The notes under the pieces were generated by a model. That model was not told the DNA's origin and made no database searches. It saw only the letters and a list, made by a program, of their open reading frames with translations. A DNA stretch of 64,000 nucleotides from Rhodoferax sp. AJA081-3 (lineage in GTDB: Bacteria; Pseudomonadota; Gammaproteobacteria; Burkholderiales; Burkholderiaceae_C): positions 1,860,001 to 1,924,000 of the forward strand of contig NZ_CP059068.1 of assembly GCF_017798165.1 (NCBI RefSeq). The letters are read 5' to 3'. The position numbers and the translations under genes were made by a program. The number at the start of each line of letters is the position of its first letter. Within the stretch, counting starts at the first letter, position 1. This document shows, in pieces, positions 1 through 7,714 of the stretch.

Positions 1-467
1 ACCGCTCGCTGCCGCTGGAAGACCTGTACACCGGCTACCGCAAAAACGTGATGGCACCGGATGAGGTGCTGGCGTGGATCAAGGTGCCAAAGACAACTGA
101 AGGTGAATTCAGCCGCGTCTACAAGATTTCGAAACGCTTTGAAGACGATATCTCTGCCGTCTGCCTGGCCATCAACCTGCACATTTCCGACGGCGTGGTG
201 CGCAGCGCATCCATAGGCGCTGGCGGTGTGGCCGCCACCCCGGTGCGCGCCCGCAAGACAGAGGCCGCGCTGGTCGGCCAGCCCTGGACTGAGGCCACCA
301 TCCAGCAGGCGATGCAGACCTTGCGCGACGAGTTCAGCCCCATCTCCGACATGCGCGCTACAGCCGGCTACCGCAGCACGGTGCTGGGCAACCTGCTGCA
401 GCGCTTCTGGCTGGAGAGCCAGGGCTGTGTGCAGACCGATCTGCGCAGTCTGGAGGTGGCGGCATGA
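1..467 (+). CDS. xdhA: Xanthine dehydrogenase small subunit, C-terminal part (5' end outside window)
   Basis: The reading frame is open from the first base (codons start at position 3) to the TGA at 465-467, giving about 154 C-terminal residues. The product matches the C-terminal FAD-domain lobe of the XdhA subunit of bacterial xanthine dehydrogenase, with the family phrases LPLEDLYTGYRKNV, GGVAATPVRA and FSPISDMRATAGYR. In the family this subunit carries two [2Fe-2S] clusters and FAD and passes electrons from the molybdenum centre to NAD. The stop overlaps the xdhB start in an ATGA, so the two are translationally coupled. The N-terminal iron-sulfur part is outside the window. Confidence 0.93.
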   Translation, partial: RSLPLEDLYTGYRKNVMAPDEVLAWIKVPKTTEGEFSRVYKISKRFEDDISAVCLAINLHISDGVVRSASIGAGGVAATPVRARKTEAALVGQPWTEATIQQAMQTLRDEFSPISDMRATAGYRSTVLGNLLQRFWLESQGCVQTDLRSLEVAA

Positions 468-2821
468 ACACCCTGAACACATCGGTCAAGCCCGAACATC
501 TGCGGGGCTTGCCAGCAGTGGCCCCATCCCAGGCCGCCGGCGTCAGCCGCCCGCACGAAAGTGCGGTGGCCCAGGTGGCCGGTGGCGCCACCTACATCGA
601 CGACATCCCCGAGGTGCGCGGCACGCTGTTTGCCGCGCCCATACTCTCCACCGTGGCACACGGCCGTCTGTTGGGTGTGGATGCCACGGCAGCACTGGCC
701 ATGCCCGGCGTGCGCGATGTAGTGCTGGCGCGCGACATCCCCGGCGACCCCATGCTGGCCGCTTTTGCCGGTGATGAGCCGGTGTTTGCGATGGATACTG
801 TGCAACACATCGGCCAGGTGATGGGCCTGGTGGTGGCCGACACGGTGATGCAGGCACGCCGTGCCGCACGCAAGGTCAAGCTCAATATCGAAGCCCTGCC
901 CGCCGTCCTGACGATCCAGGACGCGCTGGCCGCGCAAAGTTTTGTGCTGCCACCGGTGTTTGTGAAAAGGGGTGACGCGGCAGCAGCCATGGCCCGCGCA
1001 CAACACACACTGACGGGTACGCTGGAAGTGGGCGGCCAGGAACACTTTTACCTGGAGGGTCAGGTGGCCTACGTGCTGCCGCTGGAGCAAAACCAGTGGT
1101 GGGTCTACTCCAGCACCCAGCACCCGGGCGAGGTGCAACACTGGGTGTCGCACGCGCTGGGCATAGACAACCACGCGGTCACGGTGGAGTGCCGGCGCAT
1201 GGGTGGCGGTTTTGGCGGAAAGGAGACCCAGGCCGGGCATCTGGCCGTGTGGGCTGCCATTGCCGCACACAAGATACAACGCCCCATCAAGCTGCGCCTG
1301 GACCGCGACGACGACTTCATGGTCACCGGCAAACGCCACCCCTTTGCCTACGAATACAGCGCCGGCTTTGACGACACCGGCCGCCTGACCGCGCTCAAAC
1401 TCATGATGGCCGTGAACTGCGGTTTCAGCGCCGACCTGTCCGGCCCGGTGGCCGACCGCGCCATCTTCCACACGGACAACGCCTACTACCTGCAGGATGT
1501 GGACATTGCGTCCTACCGCTGCAAGCTCAACACCCAAAGCCACACCGCGTTTCGTGGCTTTGGCGGGCCACAGGGCGTGATCCTGATCGAGACCGTCATG
1601 GGCGACATCGCCCGCCACCTCGGCATGGACCCGCTGGACGTGCGCATGCGCAACCTGTACAGCGACGAGGCTGTTCCCCACACGAACCAGAAGCGCGACA
1701 CCACGCACTACGGCATGCAGGTGGAAGACAACATCCTGGCCCCTCTACTATCAAAACTAGAGCAGACTGCGCAGTACCGACGGGGGCGGGAGGCCACTTT
1801 GGCTTGGAACGCTGCCAACCCCATCATCAAGAAGGGCCTGGCCATCACCCCGGTTAAGTTCGGCATCAGCTTCACAGCCACGCTGTTCAACCAGGCCGGG
1901 GCGCTGGTCCATGTCTACACCGACGGCAGCGTGCAGGTCAACCACGGCGGGGCCGAGATGGGCCAGGGCCTGAACACCAAGGTGGCGCAGATCGTGGCCG
2001 ATGAACTGGGTGTTCCCTACCACCGCATTTTGTGCACGGCCAGCGACACCAGCAAAATACCCAATGCCTCAGCCACGGCCGCTTCCGCCGGCACCGACCT
2101 GAATGGCCGTGCCGCCCAGTTTGCCGCCCGCCATGTGCGCGACAACCTGGCCGCCTTTGTCAGCGGGCTGGATGCCTGCGGCGCCGGTGCGGTGCGTTTT
2201 GAGCATGGCCAGGTTATCTCCCCCACCACCACCCGCAGTTTTGACGACGTGGTGAAGATGGCCTATGCCAACCGCATCCAGCTGTGGAGCGACGGCTTCT
2301 ACCGCACACCCAAGATCCACTATGACAAGGCTACGCTGAGCGGACGGCCGTTCTACTACTTTGCCTACGGCGCAGCCTGCACCGAGGTTGCCATCGACAC
2401 CCTGACCGGCGAGAGCCGCGTGCTGAAGGTAGACATCCTGCACGACGTGGGCCGCAGCATCAACCCGGCCATCGACATCGGTCAGATCGAGGGCGGTTTT
2501 GTGCAAGGCATGGGCTGGCTGACCACCGAGCAACTGGTGTGGAACGACAAGGGTCTGCTGACCACCCACGCCCCCAGCACCTACAAGATCCCCACTGCGG
2601 GGGATGTGCCCAGCCACTTCAAGGTAGACCTGTGGCCCGAGCCCAACCGCGAGGACAACGTCTTTGGCAGCAAGGCCGTGGGTGAGCCGCCGTTCATGCT
2701 GGCCATCAGTGTGTACGAGGCGCTGCGCGATGCGATTGCGTCGGTGACAGGGACAGACAAAACGGTGCGGTTGACGGCACCGGCTACCGCGGAGAATGTG
2801 TTGAGGGCATTGGCGGCGTGA
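464..2821 (+). CDS. xdhB: Xanthine dehydrogenase molybdopterin-binding subunit
   Basis: This 785-residue protein has the full length expected of XdhB, the catalytic subunit that hydroxylates hypoxanthine and xanthine to urate. An N-terminal hammerhead domain (about 25-135) is followed by two molybdopterin-binding domains. Visible family motifs are GGGFGGKE near residue 246, FRGFGGPQG near 363, AEMGQGLNTK near 490 and GSKAVGEPP near 736, whose Glu is the catalytic base in characterised enzymes. The start overlaps the xdhA stop. The maturation factor xdhC is not adjacent but lies 17.6 kb downstream on the other strand. A degenerate copy of the dispersed RTAGC-N16 element lies in frame at 1748-1799, around residues 429-445. 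Confidence 0.96.
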   Translation: MNTLNTSVKPEHLRGLPAVAPSQAAGVSRPHESAVAQVAGGATYIDDIPEVRGTLFAAPILSTVAHGRLLGVDATAALAMPGVRDVVLARDIPGDPMLAAFAGDEPVFAMDTVQHIGQVMGLVVADTVMQARRAARKVKLNIEALPAVLTIQDALAAQSFVLPPVFVKRGDAAAAMARAQHTLTGTLEVGGQEHFYLEGQVAYVLPLEQNQWWVYSSTQHPGEVQHWVSHALGIDNHAVTVECRRMGGGFGGKETQAGHLAVWAAIAAHKIQRPIKLRLDRDDDFMVTGKRHPFAYEYSAGFDDTGRLTALKLMMAVNCGFSADLSGPVADRAIFHTDNAYYLQDVDIASYRCKLNTQSHTAFRGFGGPQGVILIETVMGDIARHLGMDPLDVRMRNLYSDEAVPHTNQKRDTTHYGMQVEDNILAPLLSKLEQTAQYRRGREATLAWNAANPIIKKGLAITPVKFGISFTATLFNQAGALVHVYTDGSVQVNHGGAEMGQGLNTKVAQIVADELGVPYHRILCTASDTSKIPNASATAASAGTDLNGRAAQFAARHVRDNLAAFVSGLDACGAGAVRFEHGQVISPTTTRSFDDVVKMAYANRIQLWSDGFYRTPKIHYDKATLSGRPFYYFAYGAACTEVAIDTLTGESRVLKVDILHDVGRSINPAIDIGQIEGGFVQGMGWLTTEQLVWNDKGLLTTHAPSTYKIPTAGDVPSHFKVDLWPEPNREDNVFGSKAVGEPPFMLAISVYEALRDAIASVTGTDKTVRLTAPATAENVLRALAA
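1748..1799 (+). repeat. Dispersed element, degenerate intragenic copy in xdhB
   Basis: The copy reads AGAGC (1759-1763), then exactly 16 nt, then ACGGGGGC (1780-1787), followed by AGGCCA. This is the fixed geometry of the seven clearer copies, but the CTA after GGGGGC is replaced by GGG. It is fully in frame and encodes an Arg-rich segment (YRRGREA). The region also looks conserved in the protein family, so chance resemblance is possible. Confidence 0.4.
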
Positions 2822-2842
2822 CAGCCATTGGCTAGTCTAGGC

Positions 2843-3178
2843 TCACGCCACAATGGCTTCGAGACCTTTTTTATCAATCAATTGAAGCAGCTTGGCTGCG
2901 GCGCCACTGGGATGTTTTCCAGAGCTGGGGGACTCCCACTTCTGCACCGCCGATACGCTGACATTTAATATCGATGCCAACACCGCTTGGCTCACCTTGG
3001 CTTTTCCCACGCGAATGGCAGTCACACGCTCCGGCGTGTATTCCGGAGGCGCCTCGCAAATCAGCTGCATCTTGGCCATGTCTTGCTTGGAGATAAGACC
3101 GTGTGGCGCAAGCGCTTGGGCCATCTCCATCATTTCTGCAAGAACACGGCTCTTGGCATGGCGGCTATCACGTGACAT
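2843..3178 (-). CDS. Antitoxin of a type II toxin-antitoxin pair, XRE-type HTH (HigA/NadS-like)
   Basis: This 111-residue protein has a C-terminal helix-turn-helix of the Cro/CI type (about residues 58-105: VSQAVLASILNVSVSAVQKWE). The N-terminal half would bind the toxin. Its start overlaps the toxin gene by 11 bp (3168-3178), and it lies downstream of the toxin, the reversed order typical of HigBA-like pairs. In the family such proteins neutralise the toxin and repress their own promoter. The pair sits between xdhB and an unrelated VOC gene and has no visible link to purine metabolism. The module type is well supported; assignment to a named family is not. Confidence 0.85.
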   Translation of the reverse strand: MSRDSRHAKSRVLAEMMEMAQALAPHGLISKQDMAKMQLICEAPPEYTPERVTAIRVGKAKVSQAVLASILNVSVSAVQKWESPSSGKHPSGAAAKLLQLIDKKGLEAIVA

Positions 3179-3554
3179 TGCAAATCTCCTTCAAAACATC
3201 TGCGGCGACCAGTTCATCCAGTTTTGTGGCGTCGGCCGCCTGGAGGCCCGCACCAATGATCTTGGCGGCATCCACTTCCTGATCTGAGAAATCGGATCCC
3301 GGTTTGCTTTTCTCTCGACCCACCAAAAAGAAGATCGCGTCCTTGTGCTTCTTCGCGACCAATGTGCGCAACGATCCGCTCTTGCCTCGACCAGGCAAGG
3401 CGACACGCTTTTTGCACAAACCACCGCCCAAGTCTGCCTCAAACAAGCCCTGCTCAATTTCACGCGCCGCCTGGCACAACGTGGAATCACACAGCACTTT
3501 GTTGGCCCAGCGGCTGAAGGTCTTGGTCTTGAAGACCCTTTTCTTGATTGACAT
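3168..3554 (-). CDS. RelE/HigB-like toxin
   Basis: The 128-residue product resembles the RelE/ParE-superfamily toxins annotated as COG4737. It has the basic N-terminus KKRVFKTKTFSRWA and a central strand segment with KKRVALPGRGKSGSLRTLVA. The middle pattern GLGGGLCKKRV-like followed by RTL and AIFFLVGREK is typical of this branch, whose members cleave mRNA at the ribosome. The toxin gene is first in the pair and overlaps the antitoxin gene. No good Shine-Dalgarno is seen before the ATG. A degenerate piece resembling the dispersed element lies just upstream (3562-3602). Confidence 0.82.
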   Translation of the reverse strand: MSIKKRVFKTKTFSRWANKVLCDSTLCQAAREIEQGLFEADLGGGLCKKRVALPGRGKSGSLRTLVAKKHKDAIFFLVGREKSKPGSDFSDQEVDAAKIIGAGLQAADATKLDELVAADVLKEICNVT

Positions 3555-3620
3555 TCTATCCAGCTATAGCACTAGGTGCAATACGACGTGACTTACAGGC
3601 GCTGCAAACCGGTAAACCCC

Positions 3621-4034
3621 TTACTCAGGCAAATGGCACACCGCTTCAATGTTGTTGCCTTCCGGATCAATGACAAAGGCGCCGTAGTAGTGGGCGTGGT
3701 AATCCGGGCGCAGGCCTGGGGCGCCATTGTCTTTGCCGCCAGCAGCGATGGCCGCGCGGTAAAAGGCATCCACCTGCGCACGGTTCTCGGCGCGCCACGC
3801 CAGATGGCAACCCGTGGTCGCAGGTGGCCCGCCGTAGGGCGAAGGCCCGTCCAGGAACCACACGTCGGCCTTTTTGCCATCCGGCTCACGAGGGTCTGGG
3901 TAGGCAAACCCCAGTATGTTCATACCGAAATTGCCTTCGAAGGACAGGCTGTAGCCCAATGGCGCAAGGGCCGCGGTGTAAAACGCTTTGGCGCGACCGA
4001 TATCGGTCACGCGGAAAGTCATGTGGTCAAGCAT
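3621..4034 (-). CDS. VOC family (glyoxalase/bleomycin-resistance fold) protein
   Basis: This 137-residue protein has the paired beta-alpha-beta-beta-beta pattern of the vicinal oxygen chelate fold. It begins MLDHMTFRVTDIGRAKAFY, with the first metal-ligand His at residue 4, and ends with FVIDPEGNNIEAV carrying the usual C-terminal Glu ligand. The ATG at 4032-4034 was chosen because AGGAGCG lies 6 nt upstream; the frame continues open further upstream but lacks family similarity. It is divergent from the TRAP operon, with 172 bp between them. The substrate cannot be told from the sequence. Confidence 0.88.
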   Translation of the reverse strand: MLDHMTFRVTDIGRAKAFYTAALAPLGYSLSFEGNFGMNILGFAYPDPREPDGKKADVWFLDGPSPYGGPPATTGCHLAWRAENRAQVDAFYRAAIAAGGKDNGAPGLRPDYHAHYYGAFVIDPEGNNIEAVCHLPE

Positions 4035-4206
4035 GGTGAATCGCTCCTGGTGTGAATGGGGTAGGGTGTGCGTGCTGCACACGAATACTGTATATAACTT
4101 CAGTGTTTGTGACAAGCGTTTTAGCGCCATCCGAGGGTCGCCACCTGTGTCGGTGTGTAACCGGCAGTAATACACTGCGGGTTTCGTTTTCTGCTGTGAG
4201 CCCCCC
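4035..4206. promoter_or_regulatory. Divergent intergenic region between VOC gene and TRAP operon
   Basis: This 172-bp region must hold both promoters. The AT-rich segment ACTGTATATAACTTCAGT at 4087-4104 has ACTG/CAGT inverted ends. It matches the palindrome found upstream of uraH/gntR and puuD at 11 of 16 positions over 4086-4101, too weak to call an operator. No strong terminator is seen. Confidence 0.35.
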
Positions 4207-5214
4207 ATGCCCCAGTCCCACCCGATGAAGCGCCGCACCACATTACTGGGCGCCGCCGCTGCCCTAGGCTCCTTGGCGTTGCCCGCAGTCGCCCAGACCA
4301 AGACCGTGCTGCGCATCTCCACCCCCGCCGTACCCGATGCGTGGCACGCCAAGATGTGGACCGTGTTCAAGGACGCGCTGGACAAAGCCGCTCCGGGCGA
4401 GTTTGATGTGCAGATCAACCTGAATGCATCCCTGTTCAAACAAGGCGCGGAGCCCGCCGCCATGGCGCGGGGCAACCTGGAGCTGACCTCCATGTCACCA
4501 GCCGACATTGCCAAGCTGGTGCCAGAGTTCTCGGTCTTCACCGCCGGCTACATGCTGCGCGACCCGGCGCACCAGCAGAAGGTCTTTACCGGCCCCATAG
4601 GTGCCGAGCTGTTCAAACGGGTGTCCGAAAAAATGGACATCACTGTGTTGTCCACCTGCTACCTGGGCACACGCCAGGTCAACCTGCGCGAGGCCCGTGC
4701 CGTCAAGACCCCGGCCGATCTGAAGGGCATCAAGCTGCGCATGCCCGGCTCCAAGGACTGGCTGTTTCTGGGCAATGCCCTGGGTGCCACGGCAACACCG
4801 TTGGCCTTTGGCGAGGTGTACCTGGGCCTGAAGACCGGCACCATCGATGGCCAGGACAACCCGCTGCCCAGCGTGCGCGCAGCCAAGTTCTACGAGGTGA
4901 CCAAACAGATTGTTCTGACCAGCCATTTGGTGGACAGCCTGTTCATCGCCATCTCCAACAAAAGCTTCAACGCGCTGAATGCGGCCCAAAAGCAGAAGGT
5001 CACCGCCGCAGCACAAGCCGCTGCGGTTTACAACAACGACAACACCGTACAGGAAGAAGCCCAACTGGTCGACTTCTTCAAGAAAGAAGTCCTGCAGGTC
5101 AGCACACCCGATGTGGCGGCCTTCCGCAAGTCCGTACAGGCTGTCTACCAAAGCTCTGACTACGCCAAGGTGTGGCCCGCGGGCTTGGTGGACCGCATCA
5201 ACGCCACACACTGA
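4207..5214 (+). CDS. dctP: TRAP transporter periplasmic solute-binding protein (DctP family)
   Basis: The 335-residue protein has a signal peptide (MKRRTTLLGAAAALGSLALPAVAQ) and the DctP-family body, with FGEVYLGLKTGTIDGQDNPL near residue 205, the segment that contacts the ligand in characterised members. It would capture an organic anion in the periplasm and deliver it to the DctQM membrane unit encoded directly downstream. ATG at 4207 or 4225 (MKRR) are both possible. The ligand is unknown. Position between xdhAB and a guanine-type deaminase suggests a purine or purine breakdown product, but this is inference only. Confidence 0.92.
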   Translation: MPQSHPMKRRTTLLGAAAALGSLALPAVAQTKTVLRISTPAVPDAWHAKMWTVFKDALDKAAPGEFDVQINLNASLFKQGAEPAAMARGNLELTSMSPADIAKLVPEFSVFTAGYMLRDPAHQQKVFTGPIGAELFKRVSEKMDITVLSTCYLGTRQVNLREARAVKTPADLKGIKLRMPGSKDWLFLGNALGATATPLAFGEVYLGLKTGTIDGQDNPLPSVRAAKFYEVTKQIVLTSHLVDSLFIAISNKSFNALNAAQKQKVTAAAQAAAVYNNDNTVQEEAQLVDFFKKEVLQVSTPDVAAFRKSVQAVYQSSDYAKVWPAGLVDRINATH

Positions 5215-5225
5215 TCCAGGTATCC

Positions 5226-5711
5226 ATGGCACGCTGGCTGCAAGGCTTCGCCAACGCGATCGGTGGCGGGCTTTTTCTGACGCTGTTCATCGTTTTTATC
5301 GTCCAGATCACGGCCCGCTTCGGCTTCAAGCTGCCGTTGCCGTGGACCGATGAACTGGCCGTCATCTTGTACATCTGGGTCATCCTGTGGGCGGCAGCTT
5401 TTGTGGTGCCAACACGCGAACACGTGGTGTTTGACCTGGTGTGGAACAGCGTGGGCCGCCGCGCACGGCAGGCCATGCAAATCGCCGGCAACCTGATGAT
5501 CGGCGGCCTGGCGCTGGTGGGCCTGCCCGCCAGTTGGGACTATGTGCACTTCATGGCGCGCGAGGGCACGCCCGTGCTGGAGGTGCCGCTGATGTGGGTG
5601 TATTTACCCTTTGTGCTGCTGATGGTGGCGCTGGTGCTGCGCAGCGCCTGGGCCATCTGGAATGCGGTACGCGGCATAGGTTTGGACGCGACCGAATTGG
5701 GAACCCCATGA
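5226..5711 (+). CDS. dctQ: TRAP transporter small membrane subunit
   Basis: The ATG at 5226 gives 161 residues (MARWLQGFANAIGGG...) with four hydrophobic segments near residues 10-30, 45-65, 85-105 and 125-150, the usual DctQ layout. The phrase PWTDELAVILYIWVILWAAAF is typical of the family. The gene begins 11 bp after dctP and overlaps dctM by an ATGA. It would pair with DctM to form the sodium-driven membrane unit. Confidence 0.9.
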   Translation: MARWLQGFANAIGGGLFLTLFIVFIVQITARFGFKLPLPWTDELAVILYIWVILWAAAFVVPTREHVVFDLVWNSVGRRARQAMQIAGNLMIGGLALVGLPASWDYVHFMAREGTPVLEVPLMWVYLPFVLLMVALVLRSAWAIWNAVRGIGLDATELGTP

Positions 5712-7006
5712 ATTTGGCCTTGTCTGCTTTGGTTGGTGTACTGGTGACCGGCATGCTGCTACGCATGCCCATAGGCTTCTCCATGCTGGTCTCCGGCTTT
5801 GCCTACCTGCTGGTCAAGGGGCAAGACCTGGGCCTGGTTGCCGAGCAAGTCGGCAATGGCCTGTACAACAGTTATGTGCTGCTGGCGGTGCCGCTGTTTG
5901 TGTTTGCGGCCAACATCATGAATGCCGGCACGGTCAGCGAACGCATTTTTGACTTCTGCCGCATCCTGGTGGGGCGCATGCGCGGTGGTCTGGCCCAGGT
6001 GGACATTCTGGTCAGTGTCATCTTCTCGGGTATGAGTGGCAGCGCCATTGCCGATGCGGCCGGCCCGGGCCTGGTCACCATCAAACAGATGCTCAAAAAG
6101 CCGGAGTATTCACGCGGCTTTGCCGGTGCAGTGGTGGTGGCCAGTGCCACGCTGGGGCCCATCATCCCACCCAGTATTCCGATGGTGATTTATGCGCTGG
6201 TGTCGGGCGCATCGGTGGGGGCGCTGTTCCTGGGTGGCGTTGTGCCTGGGTTCTGCATGGCGGTGCTGATGATGGTGGTGGTGCACTTCATTGCCGTTAA
6301 ACGCAACATGCCACGCGAAGACCCGGTGCCGCTGCGCGACTGGCCGGCCATTTTGTTCCGCGGCGCTCTGCCCTTGTCCATGCCCATCGTGCTGCTGGGC
6401 GGTATCTACTCCGGCGCCTTCACGCCCACCGAAGCGGCAGCCGTTGCAGCCTTGCATGCGTTGATCTTGGCCGGTGTGGTCTACCGGGCGCTGACCTGGC
6501 GCAGCTTCTGGGGTGTGGTCATGGAGTCCACCCGCGGCAGCGCCGTCATCACACTGATACTGGCCGGCTCCTTCATGCTGAACTACGCCTTCACCGCCGA
6601 GGGTGTGCCCCAGGCCATGGCGCAGTGGGTGGACAGCATGCAGCTGTCGCAAATCAAGTTTCTGCTGCTGGTGAATGTGATGTTTCTGGTGCTGGGTTGT
6701 TTTTTGGATGTGTCGGTGCTGCTGCTGGTGTTTGTGCCCATGCTGTTGCCCGCGGCCAAGCTGCTGGGCGTGGACCTGGTGCACTTTGGTGTGCTGGTGG
6801 TGTTGAACATGATGATTGGCCTGATACACCCGCCCTTTGGCATGCTGCTGTTTGTGACCAAGGCGCTGACCGGCATTCCCATTGGCGAGATGATGAAAGA
6901 GGGCTGGCCCTTCCTGGTCATGCTGCTGGCGCTGCTGCTGGCCATCACCTGCTTCCCCCAGATCGTGCTGTGGTTGCCACAGACCATGGGCTATGTCACC
7001 CGCTGA
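5708..7006 (+). CDS. dctM: TRAP transporter large permease subunit
   Basis: This 432-residue, very hydrophobic protein has about 12 membrane segments. DctM-family phrases are present: MSGSAIADAAGPG near residue 108, a Ser/Ala-rich re-entrant hairpin region, and LIHPPFGMLLFV near residue 372. The ATG at 5708 overlaps the dctQ stop. It is the transport-competent subunit of a tripartite secondary transporter. The next gene begins 46 bp later on the same strand and may be co-transcribed. Confidence 0.93.
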   Translation: MNLALSALVGVLVTGMLLRMPIGFSMLVSGFAYLLVKGQDLGLVAEQVGNGLYNSYVLLAVPLFVFAANIMNAGTVSERIFDFCRILVGRMRGGLAQVDILVSVIFSGMSGSAIADAAGPGLVTIKQMLKKPEYSRGFAGAVVVASATLGPIIPPSIPMVIYALVSGASVGALFLGGVVPGFCMAVLMMVVVHFIAVKRNMPREDPVPLRDWPAILFRGALPLSMPIVLLGGIYSGAFTPTEAAAVAALHALILAGVVYRALTWRSFWGVVMESTRGSAVITLILAGSFMLNYAFTAEGVPQAMAQWVDSMQLSQIKFLLLVNVMFLVLGCFLDVSVLLLVFVPMLLPAAKLLGVDLVHFGVLVVLNMMIGLIHPPFGMLLFVTKALTGIPIGEMMKEGWPFLVMLLALLLAITCFPQIVLWLPQTMGYVTR

Positions 7007-7052
7007 CGGCAGAGGCCAGAACTGGGTTCTCTTCTATAAAATCTGCACGGAT

Positions 7053-7664
7053 ATGAACACCCCAGACCCCACAGACGCCGAGCCACAACCTGCAGCCACG
7101 CCAGCCATGCGAACCCGGCCGCTGGTCGAGTCTCCTGCGTTAGCGGCCAAGGCCGTTCAGTTTCTCAGTGAAGGCCCGTCCGGATTCCGAATGAGCCAGG
7201 ACGAAGCGCAACGTGTGGTTGCCTACATGCGCTGGGTCAGTTATGCACCCCAATCCTTTCTCTACCGCGAAGGTGACAGCACACGCACCAGTTATATGCT
7301 GATGGTGCTGGAAGGCGATGTGTCGGTGGACACGGCCGCGTCCGGTCGCGCCGACCGGGTCGCTATTTCTGTGTTGGGGCCTGGGGCCTTGATCGGTGAG
7401 ATGGCACTGCTGGACGGCGCCCCCCGTTCGACCAGTTGCACGGCTATCACACCGGTGCAGGCGGCCGGCATGTCGCAAGGTGGTTTGGCGGCACTGGCCG
7501 ACGAGCACCCCGCCGTGGCGTTCAAGCTGATGACCTTCATGGCACGCAGCACCGCCAACCGCCTGCGCGCACTGGGCGAACAGTTGCATATGTACGACCA
7601 GGTGATTGCAGACCTGCACCAAGAAATAGACCAATTGCGCGCCGCCAAAGAAGGCCGCTACTGA
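7053..7664 (+). CDS. Cyclic nucleotide-binding domain protein without HTH
   Basis: The 203-residue product has one CNBD/RmlC-like barrel (about residues 55-165). The phosphate-binding-cassette equivalent is PGALIGEMALLDGAPRSTS, containing the GE and R-S pattern. The remaining C-terminus is a helix (LRALGEQLHMYDQVIADLHQ) that looks like a dimerisation coiled coil; no DNA-binding helix-turn-helix follows. This separates it from Crp/Fnr regulators. The ATG at 7053 was chosen because the preceding residues of the longer frame lack family similarity. It sits between a TRAP operon and a deaminase gene. A second HTH-less CNBD protein lies at 26809-27309. Confidence 0.83.
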   Translation: MNTPDPTDAEPQPAATPAMRTRPLVESPALAAKAVQFLSEGPSGFRMSQDEAQRVVAYMRWVSYAPQSFLYREGDSTRTSYMLMVLEGDVSVDTAASGRADRVAISVLGPGALIGEMALLDGAPRSTSCTAITPVQAAGMSQGGLAALADEHPAVAFKLMTFMARSTANRLRALGEQLHMYDQVIADLHQEIDQLRAAKEGRY

Positions 7665-7714
7665 TATGCCACTGGACGCCATCCGGCACGGTGCACACTG
7701 AGCACCGGCAAACC

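Noticed and set aside
368..1708. Long minus-strand frame antisense to xdhB (446 codons)
   Set aside because: Shadow of a high-GC gene: composition rich in His, Gly and Gln, no family similarity, and it covers conserved XdhB motifs on the other strand.
3562..3602. Possible ninth dispersed element upstream of the toxin gene
   Set aside because: ATAGC is followed by 12, not 16, nt before an ACGACGTG block that lacks GGGGG; only loose resemblance.
4086..4101. Third copy of the GntR palindrome upstream of the TRAP operon
   Set aside because: Only 11 of 16 positions match and the symmetry is poor; kept as a weak note, not an operator call.
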